A stretch of 64,000 nucleotides of DNA from Ziziphus jujuba. Its lineage: Eukaryota > Streptophyta > Magnoliopsida > Rosales > Rhamnaceae. Shown here in pieces: positions 36,163-47,790 of the stretch. Each line of letters begins with the position of its first letter. Position 1 is the stretch's first letter. The translations under genes were made by a program, and so were the position numbers. The notes under the pieces were generated by a model, which was given only the letters and a program-made list of their open reading frames with translations, was not told the origin of the DNA and did not search any database. The stretch is from the NCBI RefSeq assembly GCF_031755915.1, contig NC_083385.1, positions 1,719,001 to 1,783,000 on the forward strand, in the 5' to 3' direction.

Positions 36163-36670
36163 TGTTGAATAAATTAATATTTGTGGACTTAGCATAATCA
36201 ATTACTCACTTACAGGGCTTATTTATACCATTAATGGGACTGACTTATTTTATTATTTTGTAGTAGGGCCCTTGGTCACACACTCTCTATAAGACTCCAG
36301 TTGGCCCATTGGATTGGAGAACCAACTCTCTTTATAAGCCCATTGACTTATCCATATTTTTTCTAATATAATTATATTATCAAATTATTATTATTTTATG
36401 TGTGTCAAAATTAATGGATAAGTCTGACTTGCAGAGACTATTTAAAGGGTCTAGGGCAAGCAGACATTAAGAATACCATACAATATTTGGAGATTAGGGT
36501 TTTCAGAAATCTGAAAGTGGTTTGAGAGTAGTGTGTCCATAGGCACTAATTTACGTTGTTTCTATTTTATAGGATTAAAAATCTAATTTATTAATGGCTG
36601 CGTTTGGAGGTTAGTAATTTATGATTTATGAAATTTATTATGTATATTTAGATTCATAAAATTTCTAACA
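36163..36670 (+). repeat. 3' LTR
   Basis: 508 bp, starting TGTTGAATAA after the polypurine tract and ending AACA, followed by the target duplication TTCAT. The 5' LTR is the same length with no gaps. It ends about 560 bases from the stop codon of the neighbouring receptor-kinase gene, which is transcribed towards it. Confidence 0.97.
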
Positions 36671-37233
36671 TTCATGATATCCAACCTTTGTACAATTGCA
36701 TTTTGAAAAAAATAAATAAATAAATAACAAAAACAACATATAACAAGCACAAAAATCCAACTCGATAAATACGCAAGCAGCATTACGCAGTTGGATTTGG
36801 CTATGTGGAAAGAAAACAAAGAAGGCCATGATTTGCAGGAGGTGAGCACTACTTTTTTTTTTTCTTTCTTTTTTTTCTTTTTTCCCTTTCCCTCTTTTTT
36901 GATTCGTCCTTCATGAAAGAAAGAGAGACTGTAGTTCCGTTTGGAAAATGCCATGCAAAAAAAAATTGTTTTCATTTGGGTGGTAAATAAAGCTCCCCCC
37001 CCCCCACCCAAAAAAAAAAAAAAAATCCATGATCATCCATGTTTTCCAATTTTCCCGATCGATTGGGATCCCTGATCACCATATATAAATGCTGAAGAAG
37101 CAGATGCTGCTGACAACCTCTCTCTCTCTTTCTCTTTCCTACCCTTTTTTCTTATACACCTTATATCTACAAAGCCATTTTTTCATTTGGAACTATGTAA
37201 TATAATACCACATTGTCTTCATCATATATATCT
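36671..37233. other. Flank between retrotransposon and receptor kinase
   Basis: Probably the 3' UTR of the minus-strand kinase gene. Low-complexity runs include C-rich and A-rich homopolymers at about 36993-37026 and a CT-rich segment (37118-37138). No gene. Confidence 0.6.
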
Positions 37234-39542
37234 TCAAACCTGTATTTCTCCTATCCTCCTAATCGCTTCCTTCATCTCCAACCGTCTTTGCGGATCACCC
37301 TCGGTACAGCAACCTCCGATCTCCAGAAGCTTCAACATCTGATCCACTGAATTTTCTGACGTTGCAGTCGCTATAATCTCCGGATCCAGCAGTTCACTTT
37401 CTTTCCTCTCCTGAATTGCCGCTTGAACCCATTCAACCACATCAATCCCACCTTTTCCATTACTCAGATATTGAGAAGGGAACTTGCCCGTCAGCACCTC
37501 CAGGATGATTAACCCCAGGCAATAAACATCGGTCTTGGTCGATACTTGCTGGTACCCTGTAAAGTCCGGAGTTTTATAAGCAAACATGGCTTGCTGTGCA
37601 TTGCTGGGATGCATCAGAGGATTAAATGCATAGTCACTGAGTAAGGGTTCGTAGTTATCGTCCAAAATAACGTTGCTGGACTTTAGGTTTCCGTGTGGGA
37701 GGTCGTAGGATTCAAACTCAGTATAGAGGAATCCCAACCCACGTGCTATTCCTTGGATGATCTTCAGACGGATCGGCCATCTCAGGTCCGCATGATAAGC
37801 TCCACGATCACCTGAACATATCATTTATATGTTAAAATTAAACTCAATTGATCTAACTTTGACATATATATTTATAAATAAATTTGTTATAGTGGGAGGG
37901 CACGTACACCTACCGTTTAATGGGTGTGGGTAATTTTTTGATGCCAAAGGACTAGTTTTTTTCACATGTATTACATCTAATTAGCAATCTTTCACAATCA
38001 AAAGATTGTCCACACCGAGTGTAACAGGACTGTAATCGTATTTGTAGAAATCCTAATTTTAATAAAATCTTGGAAAACACTAATTAATTACGTGCAGTCT
38101 CTTTGGTGGATATTCGAACGTGAAAAAGATTGCTTGCATTTAAAAATCTTATATGTATACATGCATGCGTTTGTGAAAACGTACAATGATAATGTCGTAC
38201 CATGCAACACGTACAACAAGCTGCCTTTAGGTTTGTACTCGGAAACGAGCAGCTTCTCTTCTCTCCGATAATGGTAAGCCAGCGGGGTCAAGATGTTCAA
38301 GTGCCGGAGTCTTCCTAGCCGCTTCATTTCGGCATCGAAACCATCTCTTGCCAACCTATTCATCTCCCTCATCCTCTTCACCACCACAGACAAGCCATTG
38401 GCCATGACAGCCTTATAGGCGGAGCCTAGCCCACCATTCCCTAGAACTTCGGCCGCAGCCTTCATCAAATCGGGCAGACCAAAGGTGCCCTTTTCGTCGT
38501 TGACCATGATGAGGTCAGTCATGGCGTTCTTGCCGTGATGAGACCCCTTCCTGGAACCAGCCTCGCTGTTCTTACCGCGGCTGGATTCTATGGCCCTGTT
38601 GCGGGTGGTTGCAGCGGGCACGTGGACTTCAACCACCTCCTCCACGTATTCCTTTTCCAGTTGACTGAAGTCGTCGTCTCTGCCCCTCTTCGTTTTCAAG
38701 AACACGACCATGATGAACAGAACCAGTAATCCAATCACCACTCCGACAACTATCTGGCTACTGTTGGTGCTTGATCCGGCGTTGTCCTCGTCAGAACCTG
38801 CTGAATCATCGGTCGACGCTGCTGAATCATCAGCTTGTTCGGCGGCTGTGCAGACCTTGCCCAATGGTTTGCCACACAGTCCATCATTTCCTGAGAATGC
38901 GGAAGCATTGTAGTTGGACAGGCCCGCTGGGATTTGACCTTTTAATTTGTTATTGGAGAGGTCCAAAGAATTAATGGGCTTTTTGAAATCCGGGATGGGT
39001 CCTGTAAATTGGTTGTTCTCCAGGTGAAGTTCTATGAGATGGGTCAATTTGGCCAATGAATCTGGTATATTGCCGGTGAATTTATTCTCGTTAAGCCACA
39101 CTTTCTTCAGCGAGTTCAAATGGGAGAAGAAATCTTTAGGGATTTCGCCGGAAAAATCATTCCCACTCAATAACAAAGACTTCAAAGCGCCTATTTTGTT
39201 GAACTCCGGCATTGGACCGGTGAAGTTGTTGTTCATGAAACTGATGGTTCTGAGGCCACGAATCTCAAGCAATGCGACGATATCGATCTTTCCAGAAAGA
39301 CCCATGCCGGTGAGATGGAGACCTGTGATGATGCCATCGAAACACATAACGCCAGCCCATTTAGATTTGCAAGGAGAGGAGTTGGGAACCCAAGAGCTCA
39401 AGGCGTCGTTAGCTTGGGTGAAGGAGTTTTTCAATTGGATAAGAGCTTGGGCTTCCGAGGCGGAGAGAGAAAGAGAAGGGAAGAGGAAGAAGGAGAAGAG
39501 AAAAGAGAAAAGGAGGAGAAAGAGAGGACGAACAGCGGCCAT
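37234..39542 (-). CDS. PRK: LRR receptor-like kinase of the pollen receptor-like kinase (PRK) group
   Basis: Two exons, 38201-39542 then 37234-37811, give 639 residues. Seen: signal peptide (about residues 1-27), LRR N-terminal domain with paired Cys, five to six LRRs (about 95-210), a Ser/Asp-rich juxtamembrane stretch, one transmembrane helix (about 264-283) and a cytoplasmic kinase domain. The glycine loop (GNGGLG, 368-373) and the VVVKR lysine (K389) are present. The catalytic HRD is HGN (487-489), so the usual catalytic Asp is Asn, while DFG reads SDYA with the Asp kept. Known: PRKs act at the pollen-tube tip, perceive LURE and LAT52-type peptides and recruit RopGEFs; HGN is normal for the group, so signalling probably depends on scaffolding. 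Methionine at 39542 is preferred over one 35 codons upstream because it begins the signal peptide. Pollen expression is inference. Confidence 0.92.
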
Positions 39543-40397
39543 TGCTGAGCCGGAAATGGGAGAGATCCGGATAGAAACGAACCGCTGTTCGGAGAGATTG
39601 TGTGGTTCTCTGAGGCTGAGTTTGTTTGGCTTTTTCACTTTTGTCAAATTTGGTCCTCGGAGGAGCGTGTGTCATGGTGTGGTGCGAAAATGTTTGTGTT
39701 GCTTTGGGGACACAATGGGGGTCACAATTTTTGCTGCCAGATTAACGTGCCTATGTTCCTAAGAATAGTTATTACCTAGAAGCTTTTTTTTTTTTTTTCC
39801 ATATTATTTTGGAAATTCATTTTCCTCCTCTATTGACTTGGTCCTTGTCCCTCCCTCTTTCCCTTCTGCTGGCACCCTCTACTTTATTTTCGGACTGTCG
39901 TTTCATTAATTATCATAAAAAAAAAAAAGAGTAAATTTAATACCGCCAATTTTAATTTCATGGGTTAGCTTGATTATTAGAATCTTGTACGTAGTGCGTA
40001 AAATCACAACTTAGACGAAAGCTCTCTCTGTCGCATACATGCGTGGTCATCATTTATTTCTAAGCCTCATCAATGTTATGTTTCTACTCTACTCCCAAAT
40101 TTAACTAAGACAAAGCAACCCACTCTGCTTCAGTCATTCATATATCATTGATAAAACTTTTTACTGGCAAATTCTGGACGGTATTCATTTTTAATTTTGT
40201 TCATGATTTCGTTTCAACCATATATGGAAACATATTAAAATTAAAACCCCAAATCAATAAAGAATTCCTCAGTTTTCTTTTGCCTTCTTTGGTATTTACA
40301 ATTTTCTTTGCTCTCTTGCTTTGATAACAAAACAGAGTGCAAACATAGTGAAACAATTTTACCGTCTTCTGCAACCCCATATTCTGATCTCAGGTTA
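39543..40397. other. Intergenic region between LHCA6 and PRK genes
   Basis: The part next to the kinase is its promoter and leader; the part next to LHCA6 its 3' UTR. AT-rich, with T- and A-runs. An ORF on the + strand that enters here from 39034 is the antisense shadow of the kinase exon. Nothing else seen. Confidence 0.6.
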
Positions 40398-41634
40398 CTA
40401 GTACTGTGAAGTGAAAGCCTGCACAAAGCAAATATACAGTATTGTTACTTTCAATGCTCTGTTCATCTTTTACCAGAAGAGGCCGGGCATGGATAGAAAT
40501 CAATACTAACCAAGGGAGGCTTAGAATTTGAATGATGAGTATATGTATGAAATTGAATTGTATAATATAAATAGAATTACCGAAAATATGTTGCAGTGAC
40601 CGGGATCTGCAAGGTGAGCCATCAAATTCTCAATGGGACCTTCCCCAGTATATACGGCTTGGAAACAGAAACCCACGAAAGCTAGCATCGCAAGCCTCCC
40701 ATTCTTGATCTCCTTCGTCCTCAGCACCATCACCGGCTCTGGTGAACCTCGGCCCCACATTAAAGGGTCGAACCACAGACCACCTGGGTAACCAACATCC
40801 GGCGTTGGCTTCTTTTTATGTGGCAATGTGGGCTCAATGTCAACGCTCCCTGGGTTGATTATATCAGCCCATCTTCTTCCCTCAACCCAACCCATCAACA
40901 CTAATTGGACCACGAACAAGGTTGTGGGGTCTGCGAAGTATTCACGAGCTCCGGCATCGTACCATGAGAAGTTGTCGATGAAGCCTAATCTTTCGAGCCA
41001 CTCTGGTATGAGAATTCCTGCCACTGCCAGCATTGCCCATCTCCCATGTATCAATTCAGCTTGTGCAAACCATTTCAGTAACTCTGGATCAGACCCTACG
41101 CGCATGCACATAGATTTAGGATTATTTATAAATGCATTAATTTTACTGAAAAAGGAGTGGTCATTTTACATAATTATATGCATACCTAATCCAAGTGGGT
41201 CGAAACCGAAATCACCAGGAAGACTGCAACCAATGAGGAAAAAATAAAGAATTTGATAAACAGTAAACAATTTCATGGAGAAAAATAAGAATACAAAAGA
41301 GAAAAATGATAACCTGCCATCCAGCCACTCAGGGGGTGAACTACCAGGGAACCACAATGGTCTATCCGGAGGCAGAGGTTCACAAACACTGGAGACCTCT
41401 TTTGCTGCATTCACACGGGTTGTTCTACCCACCAAGCACATTGTTCTGCTTTTTCCAGATGGAAACTTCCAAGGAACTTCCCTGTTTCCAAACAGAAATA
41501 TTAGCTGTTGGGAGTTCAAAGTTATTGTGAAGATGAGAAGTAGAAGACAGACTGAAACATTGAAAGAATGTGGTCTAGAATTAAAGAAAATTTTATCACC
41601 TGATTGAGACGGTTGAGAGTGCAGTGGAGGCCAT
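40398..41634 (-). CDS. LHCA6: Photosystem I chlorophyll a/b-binding protein 6
   Basis: Five exons in transcript order 41600-41634, 41314-41481, 41186-41223, 40581-41095, 40398-40418 give 258 residues; the last exon encodes only AFTSQY and the stop. Seen: a Ser/Thr/Arg-rich transit peptide; the mature start [20 protein letters not shown]; helix B with [12 protein letters not shown]; a middle helix in [19 protein letters not shown]; helix A with [15 protein letters not shown]; and the tail [12 protein letters not shown]. Glu/Arg pairs that bind chlorophyll and hold the helices together are intact. Known: LHCA6 replaces LHCA2 in a minor PSI form and, with LHCA5, links PSI to the chloroplast NDH complex for cyclic electron flow. 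I assign LHCA6 rather than LHCA2 by the [17 protein letters not shown] segment and the neighbourhood; confidence in the exact paralogue is moderate. Confidence 0.93.
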
Positions 41635-43621
41635 TGCCAGGGCCATAACTGACGGACAATGCTTCTGCGAAAGTGAAACTTTGCAGCGGCTTAAATATTT
41701 CCTAGGCTTTCTTCACATAAGTTTCCACGGTTTATCTACTTGTGTGGAGATGGATATAGTTGATGATAGGGTGTAATATAACGTGGCACAACTAAGGAAC
41801 GGAAGGAATTGGCAACTATTTTGCATCTTGCCCTTCTGGTTTGGGCCTGGATCATTTTCAACTAACTGGGCCTATTAGTTGAGCTTAGATCCAGAAGTTT
41901 TTTTTTATACTTTTTTTCTGGAAAAAAAAAAAAAAAACAAAAAGATAACCAGTAATTCTCTCAGTTTCTGTCTTATACAAAATTAGATGATTATGCCATT
42001 GTAAGACTTTTTCCTCTCATCATGGGGTTTTGACCAAGAATGGAATTACTCGATCAGGTCCGCAATTTTTACTTGACTCGGAAACACAAAAATGTATGGT
42101 AAAGTTTCTCTTTCAGATAAACTCTTCCATTTTCGCTCATCAACCTAGTTCCAATTAGCTTTACCCAAAAAATATAACTTTAGTTTCAATCAGCAATAAC
42201 AATGGTTGAAAACAACATTTACATTTGAGAGTCCTATATCTGGTATTTAGTCTTTTACAAAAGAACCAAAAATGTTAACTAATTAAGTGGGTGGTGGTGC
42301 AGTTTTTTTTTTTTTTTTTTCTAAATAATAAATCTTCATCAATCAATTTAATTAAGTGGGTGGTAGTGCAGTTAATCAATCTAACTAATGATTGATTAAT
42401 TTATACATAAATGTACGTGATTAGTTAGATAGTGGTTGTAGATACTAAGGCTTTCAAGAAGGAACGTTAAATGGACAGAATGCAACCCCTTACCACTGGC
42501 CCATATGTATGTATTCTTTGCCATGTTTGCTTCATTTTGCCGCAATAGAGACATAATTTATATTCTACTTTGTATCCTAAAATAATCAAACGGAGACCAA
42601 AAGGCAACAGAGTGCTAAATTGATTGTTGACCAAAACTGAAAAAGCAATAGTTCTAAATTACCTATCTATTTTCCTTTTATAATATTCTTTGGATTGATA
42701 ATATTGTGCTTGCATTACTACATATTTTGCTAATTTTTTTATGTTGTTTATTTGTATATTACAAGAATATTAACTTCAGCTTATATATTCCATGTAAAAT
42801 AAACTTTAACATATATATTAATATAATCCTGATCATGCAAGTTTTTAGGTAAACCTTGCTATAAAATCTACTGCAAAAAAAAAAAAAATGATAATACAAA
42901 AATCATCATAAAGAAGTCCATATTATATTTATGAATTTGGAATTTTGAAAAATATAATTAACTAATCAAAATGATAAATTTTTTTTCAAGTTCACCTAAA
43001 ATTTGTTATAATCTTACAGAATATTCAAGAACTAATTGATGGTGTTGTCTGAAAAAAAAAAAATTGATGGTACTCTGATGCCAAAAATAAGAGAATCATC
43101 TCGGTAAAAGGCAAGTTTTTATATTCACACATGGCAGAACCTGAGAGGCAGGTAGCACGAAATCTATGGAAGACCGGCTGTTACTGTGATGCGGGTACTC
43201 CATCAGTGTCCAGTTCCAAAGTTCCCAAGTCCGAACCATTCTCTCTCTTTGCGTCCACGTCTCAACCTTAATATGCCGCCAAATCCAAACCTCGACGAGC
43301 CTTACCTTCAAATTTACTCCACAAATTTTTCGAAACCCAAATCTACCCAACTTTGATCACCAACATTTCACCCAATTTTGATCACCATGTTCCTTCTCCT
43401 TCACACCCTCTTCTTCCAAAACCCGCTATTCAATCTGTAGATCTCACCCATTTCATTCTCTGAAGCGAAAGAACCAAGACTCAAACAAATCCATGCTATC
43501 AAACTCAAGCATACTCTCTCTCACTCACTTGGTCTCCATTTTCGTGCTCTGTTTCATTGATTGAATCAAAATTGGCTGAAGCGCCACTAGTTTCTGGAGA
43601 AAGGGGATCGGTGCTATAACT
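41635..43621. other. Intergenic region between divergent LHCA6 and GH28 genes
   Basis: Two promoters lie back to back here. The middle is AT-rich. A direct repeat AATTAAGTGGGTGGT(G/A)GTGCAG occurs at about 42281-42302 and 42350-42371, separated by a T-run, probably a local duplication. Near the GH28 start (43090-43600) the base composition becomes less AT-rich, consistent with a transcribed leader. No further gene. Confidence 0.6.
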
Positions 43622-46600
43622 ATGATGGTGGAAACCTCACAGGTTGGACGGTTCCACCACCAGAGGCTTGACTTTAAGCGATGGGTTCCGGCTTTCTTGT
43701 CGTCGCACAAGACCCTCTTCACAGTGCTTTGGATCGCTGCGTTTATATCGGTTTTTATTTGGCAGAGGAATATAGTGGGTGGGTTCTTGATATTCGGGAG
43801 AGCTGTGGCTAAACCCATGCCCAGACTACGACCTGTGGCTTTCAATTTGACGGATTTTGGGGCGGTGGGCGACGGGGTTACTTTAAATACTGAGGCGTTT
43901 GAGAAGGCTATTTTGGCTATTTCCAAATTGGGCAAGAGAGGTGGTGGGCAGCTCAATGTGCCTCCTGGTCGTTGGCTTACGGCGCCGTTTAATCTTACAA
44001 GTCATATGACTCTTTTTCTTGCCGAAGATTCTGAAATACTTGGAATTCAGGTTGGTCTCTTTGCGGCTTTTTGGTTTTTATTATTATTATTATTTTTTTA
44101 TTGTATGATCTCCGTTGTTTTTCTGTAGCGTCTATTTTCGCATAGCTTAAAAACAGTTTAAACCAATATGATTCATCGACTAGTAGAAGAGTAACCACAG
44201 TGATAGTTAAAATTGGGTAAGTTTTCCAAAATTAGCATAAGAACTTCTAGAATTAGATTTTAATCTGAAATGGAACATGAGGAGGGCTTCGTCAGTCTTG
44301 TTGATTTACAGTATAATATTAATAATGCACTTCCCTTAAACATTGTAAATTGGAGGGCTAAGACTAAGAGAACAAAAAGGCATCTTGGCAGAGTATAGGA
44401 GTTGGAGCAAGAACACGCATAGTACCTTTGTTAGTTCGCTTGTTAGAGGGGATTATGGTTCATAAGCATGGGAGCTTATTTCTTAAACTAATGATTTGAA
44501 GTAGCCCTCCTTCTCTCTTTCTTTCATTGCACTGGATATTACTGACGTTACAACTGTTCTCTTATTTGATCTGTGACAGGATGAGAAGTATTGGCCATTG
44601 ATGCCTCCATTGCCTTCATATGGGTATGGGAGAGAGCATCCTGGGCCGCGGTTTGGGAGTTTGATTCATGGTCAGAATCTTAAAGATGTTGTTATAACAG
44701 GTCATATGTTTTACCCTTTCTGACGGAATTTTGTCTTTATTTCTTTGAGTTCCTAGCAAATGTATTAACTTGGAATCTGAATACATTAGCATTATTTGGA
44801 AGTTCACATCACCAATGATCAATATGTTATCAACACCAAGTGCCCTATGGTAGTCTATAGGCCATTTATTAGCAATAGCCTTTTACCTGTTTTCCAGACT
44901 GGTGAGAGAACTGCTTCATAGAATCTTTTGAGTTGTTGTAATCGTAGAAAGTGTATTTGGCAATGACAAAAAAGGAATCTCAAGATGGAAAATAAGAGTA
45001 TTAATCTGTGAGTTTGCTTAAGTATCAGAGCTGGGATTTCAAAATCTGTTATGGCCTAACATAATCTAAGTGAAGTGTTTTGAGTAAATGATTGCTTCCA
45101 CTTGATATGCTCAACTTTCTAATCATTCGTTTCTCTTGATACATTTGACGGTAACTTATCTTATAACCATTATAAATTTTTCATGGCATATTCTTCAAAG
45201 CTGAAAATCATGCTTATTATCAGACAACTGAACTACATGTTGATACTTTTCCACAACATATACCAGTGATGCTATAATATTTTATTGTTTTATGAATCAG
45301 TTAGGATTGTATATGAGTTTAGTCAGTGGTATTGATAATATTGCTCTGACTCTAAGCTGCCTACCTGTTTTCTCTGCAAATGTTTAATTTCTGACTCCTG
45401 ATGTGTTCATGTATTCACTGGTCAACAGGGCATAATGGTACGATAAATGGGCAGGGTCAATCGTGGTGGAAGAAGTATCGCCAAAAGCTTCTCAACAATA
45501 CAAGGGGCCCACTTGTCCAAATCATGAGGTCAAGTGACATTGTGATCACTAATATAACATTGCGTGATTCTCCATTTTGGACTCTTCATCCATATGATTG
45601 CAAGAATGTAACCATCAGAAACCTTACAATTTTGGCTCCCATATTTGAAGCTCCAAATACTGATGGAATCGATCCTGGTAAGTGGCTTATGCGTTTCTCG
45701 GCTTCTTTCTTGATTTGGGGTGGGCTAAATGCATAAAATGCGAACCATTTGACATTCAGAGAAAATATCAGGTAAAAGGAGATAAAATGTTTTACTCATA
45801 CTGATTGCAAAATCGTTTGCAATTGTATGTGTGGAAGAGAAATCAAAATGTGTTGTTGCCTACATTCAGGTCATTCAGGTCCTTCACCCGTACCCCTGGG
45901 CAAGAATATTGACATGCTTATAAGTTATCTTTAGATTACTATTATACATGAATCATATCCAGTCTATCTCAATCCCTTAAAAGTCTTGCAAGAAAAGACA
46001 TTCTGCGGTGCTCTCCATCTGCCAATTGTGCCACAGCTTGTTGTTTTGCTATTGTGATTTGAGTTTCAAAAGTTTCTCCAATGAAAATTAACCAGCTACA
46101 ATCTTGCATGGCAGATTCATGTGAGGATATGGTGATTGAGGATTGTTACATAAGTGTTGGGGATGATGCAATAGCCATAAAGAGTGGCTGGGATCAGTAT
46201 GGAATTGCTTATGGACAACCTTCAATGAACATCCTCATTCGAAATCTTGTTGTTCGCTCTATGGTCAGGTAAACATTGCCACCAAACCAAGTTTTTATTA
46301 ATCTTATAATTGATAAATCATAACTATAGTAACAGAAGAATGTAGGTACTGTTACTTTATTACAGGTTTCTCAACATATATTAGTGTCATGTGTATTAAT
46401 TTAACAACTCAGATCCATCTTGACTGCAATGAAACAGCGCTGGCATATCAATAGGCAGTGAGATGTCTGGTGGAGTTTCAAATGTCACCATTGAGAACGT
46501 CCTTGTGTGGAATTCAAGACGTGCTGTTCGGATCAAGACTGCTCCTGGAAGAGGTGGTTATGTGCGTCAGATAACCTACCGAAATCTGACGTTTGACAAT

Positions 46601-46963
46601 GTGCGAGTAGGAGTTGTCTTGAAGACAGATTACAACGAGCACCCTGATGAGGGCTACGATCCAAAAGCCCTTCCAGTTATTGAGAACATTAGCTTTACAA
46701 GCATCCATGGACAGGGAGTTCGTGTACCTGTCCGTATCCATGGAAGTGAAGAAATTCCTGTGAAAAATGTGACATTCCAGGACATGTCAGTGGGATTAAC
46801 ATACAAGAAAAAACATATTTTCCAATGTGCCTTTGTTCAAGGTCGTGTAATAGGGACCATATTCCCAGCCCCTTGTGAGAATCTTGATAGGTATGATGAG
46901 CAAGGACGTCTGGTTAAACGCTCTGCCTCACAGAACATGACAGACATAGATTATGATTTTTGA
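43622..46963 (+). CDS. Membrane-anchored GH28 polygalacturonase-like (pectin lyase fold) protein
   Basis: Five exons: 43622-44050, 44580-44700, 45429-45677, 46115-46268, 46438-46963; 492 residues. Seen: basic N-terminus then one hydrophobic anchor (about 31-46, type II), the DFGAVGDGVTLNT opening of the beta-helix, NTDGIDPDSC (residues 260-269), VGDDAIAIKSG (Asp283-284), and RIKTAPGRGG (349-358). These are GH28 motifs I, II and IV. At motif III, typically GHG, the sequence is SAGISIGSEMSGG, so Ala stands where the catalytic-site His is expected; the three Asp residues are present. Known: classical GH28 enzymes hydrolyse polygalacturonan in the wall; this plant clade (Arabidopsis At1g19170-like) is poorly characterised and shares the altered motif. 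Substrate and activity are uncertain. The anchor suggests Golgi or plasma-membrane location. Confidence 0.92.
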
Positions 46964-47663
46964 GAGGATGAATGGTTCTCATTTCATGGACTGATCGATA
47001 TGGAATATGGAAGTCAACACAACAAATGTATCTGTATGGGTCTTCCTGGTGGGATGTAGTTGCAGGCAGTTAATCTTTATGTTCGTTTTTTGGGTACTGT
47101 TCTCACTCCATTTTATATTTTTTCCTTTATTTTGGGAATTTTTATGGAGCTGTATATACGAAATTTTTTAGTTTATACATTCATAAAAACCCACAAATTT
47201 CTTTTTGTACGATTTCCAACTTTTGCTTACAATGAAAAGTATATCATTCTTCCCCAAAAAAAAAAATGATAATAAATGAAAAGGTTATTAAATTCTTAAC
47301 AAATAACCAAAAGGAATCAAATGAAATTGTGGTGGTTGATAATTAGTCAGCAATGCTCTCTGGTAGACCATGAACCACTCTAACTCTTTTAAGTTTTGGG
47401 CCGTGGAAACAAAAAATGAGAATCTCATTATGCTCTTGTTCGGAGAAATATTGATTAGAGGTGTTTTTCGGGCAAATAATATTTAATTAGACGTTCCATC
47501 TTTGCGCATATTTAATTTTTCATTGCTATTATGATCCTACTTATAACTTTAACGTCACCGTATAATTATATCTGATATTTATTGGATTGGGCAAGATAGT
47601 TGGTCAGCAAGAATATCTGGTAATGATTTTGCAACCATACTAAATACAAATATTATTATTACT

Positions 47664-47790
47664 TGACCCAGCGAGAGAGCTAATGGTAAAATGAACTGTT
47701 TTTTAAAATAATAATTTGAGTTCGGACTCAACCTACAATATAATATTAATAATAGTAGATTTATTAAGATGTTCCTAAAAGATGTGTTAG
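47664..47790 (+). mobile_element. Possible tRNA-derived SINE remnant
   Basis: GAGAGCTAATGGTAA (about 47676-47690) resembles an internal polymerase III A box, and GAGTTCGGACTC (about 47718-47729) resembles a B box, roughly 40 bases apart as in tRNA-derived SINEs. The sequence between and after is AT-rich. No clear target duplication or 3' tail was identified. Confidence 0.25.

Larger units (their letters stand above)
29593..36670 (+). mobile_element. Ty1/copia-type LTR retrotransposon, structurally complete, coding region broken
   Basis: A 7,078-bp element in the forward orientation. Seen: two 508-bp LTRs beginning TGTTGAATAA and ending in CA; identical 5-bp flanks TTCAT at 29588-29592 and 36671-36675, which are the target-site duplication; a primer-binding site two bases after the 5' LTR; a polypurine tract directly before the 3' LTR; and gag-protease-integrase-RT-RNase H in copia order. 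A leader of about 1.45 kb precedes gag, and a repetitive non-coding stretch of about 530 bp lies between RNase H and the polypurine tract. The matched target duplication shows that both LTRs belong to one insertion event and have not recombined with another copy. Four in-frame stops make it non-autonomous. Confidence 0.97.

Noticed and set aside
39543..39647. N-terminal extension of the PRK reading frame
   Set aside because: The frame stays open 35 codons upstream, but the signal peptide begins at the Met at 39542; an extension would bury it.
39034..39762. 242-codon open frame on the + strand
   Set aside because: It is antisense to the LRR exon of the PRK gene, which has clear domains on the other strand. 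The translation has no family resemblance.
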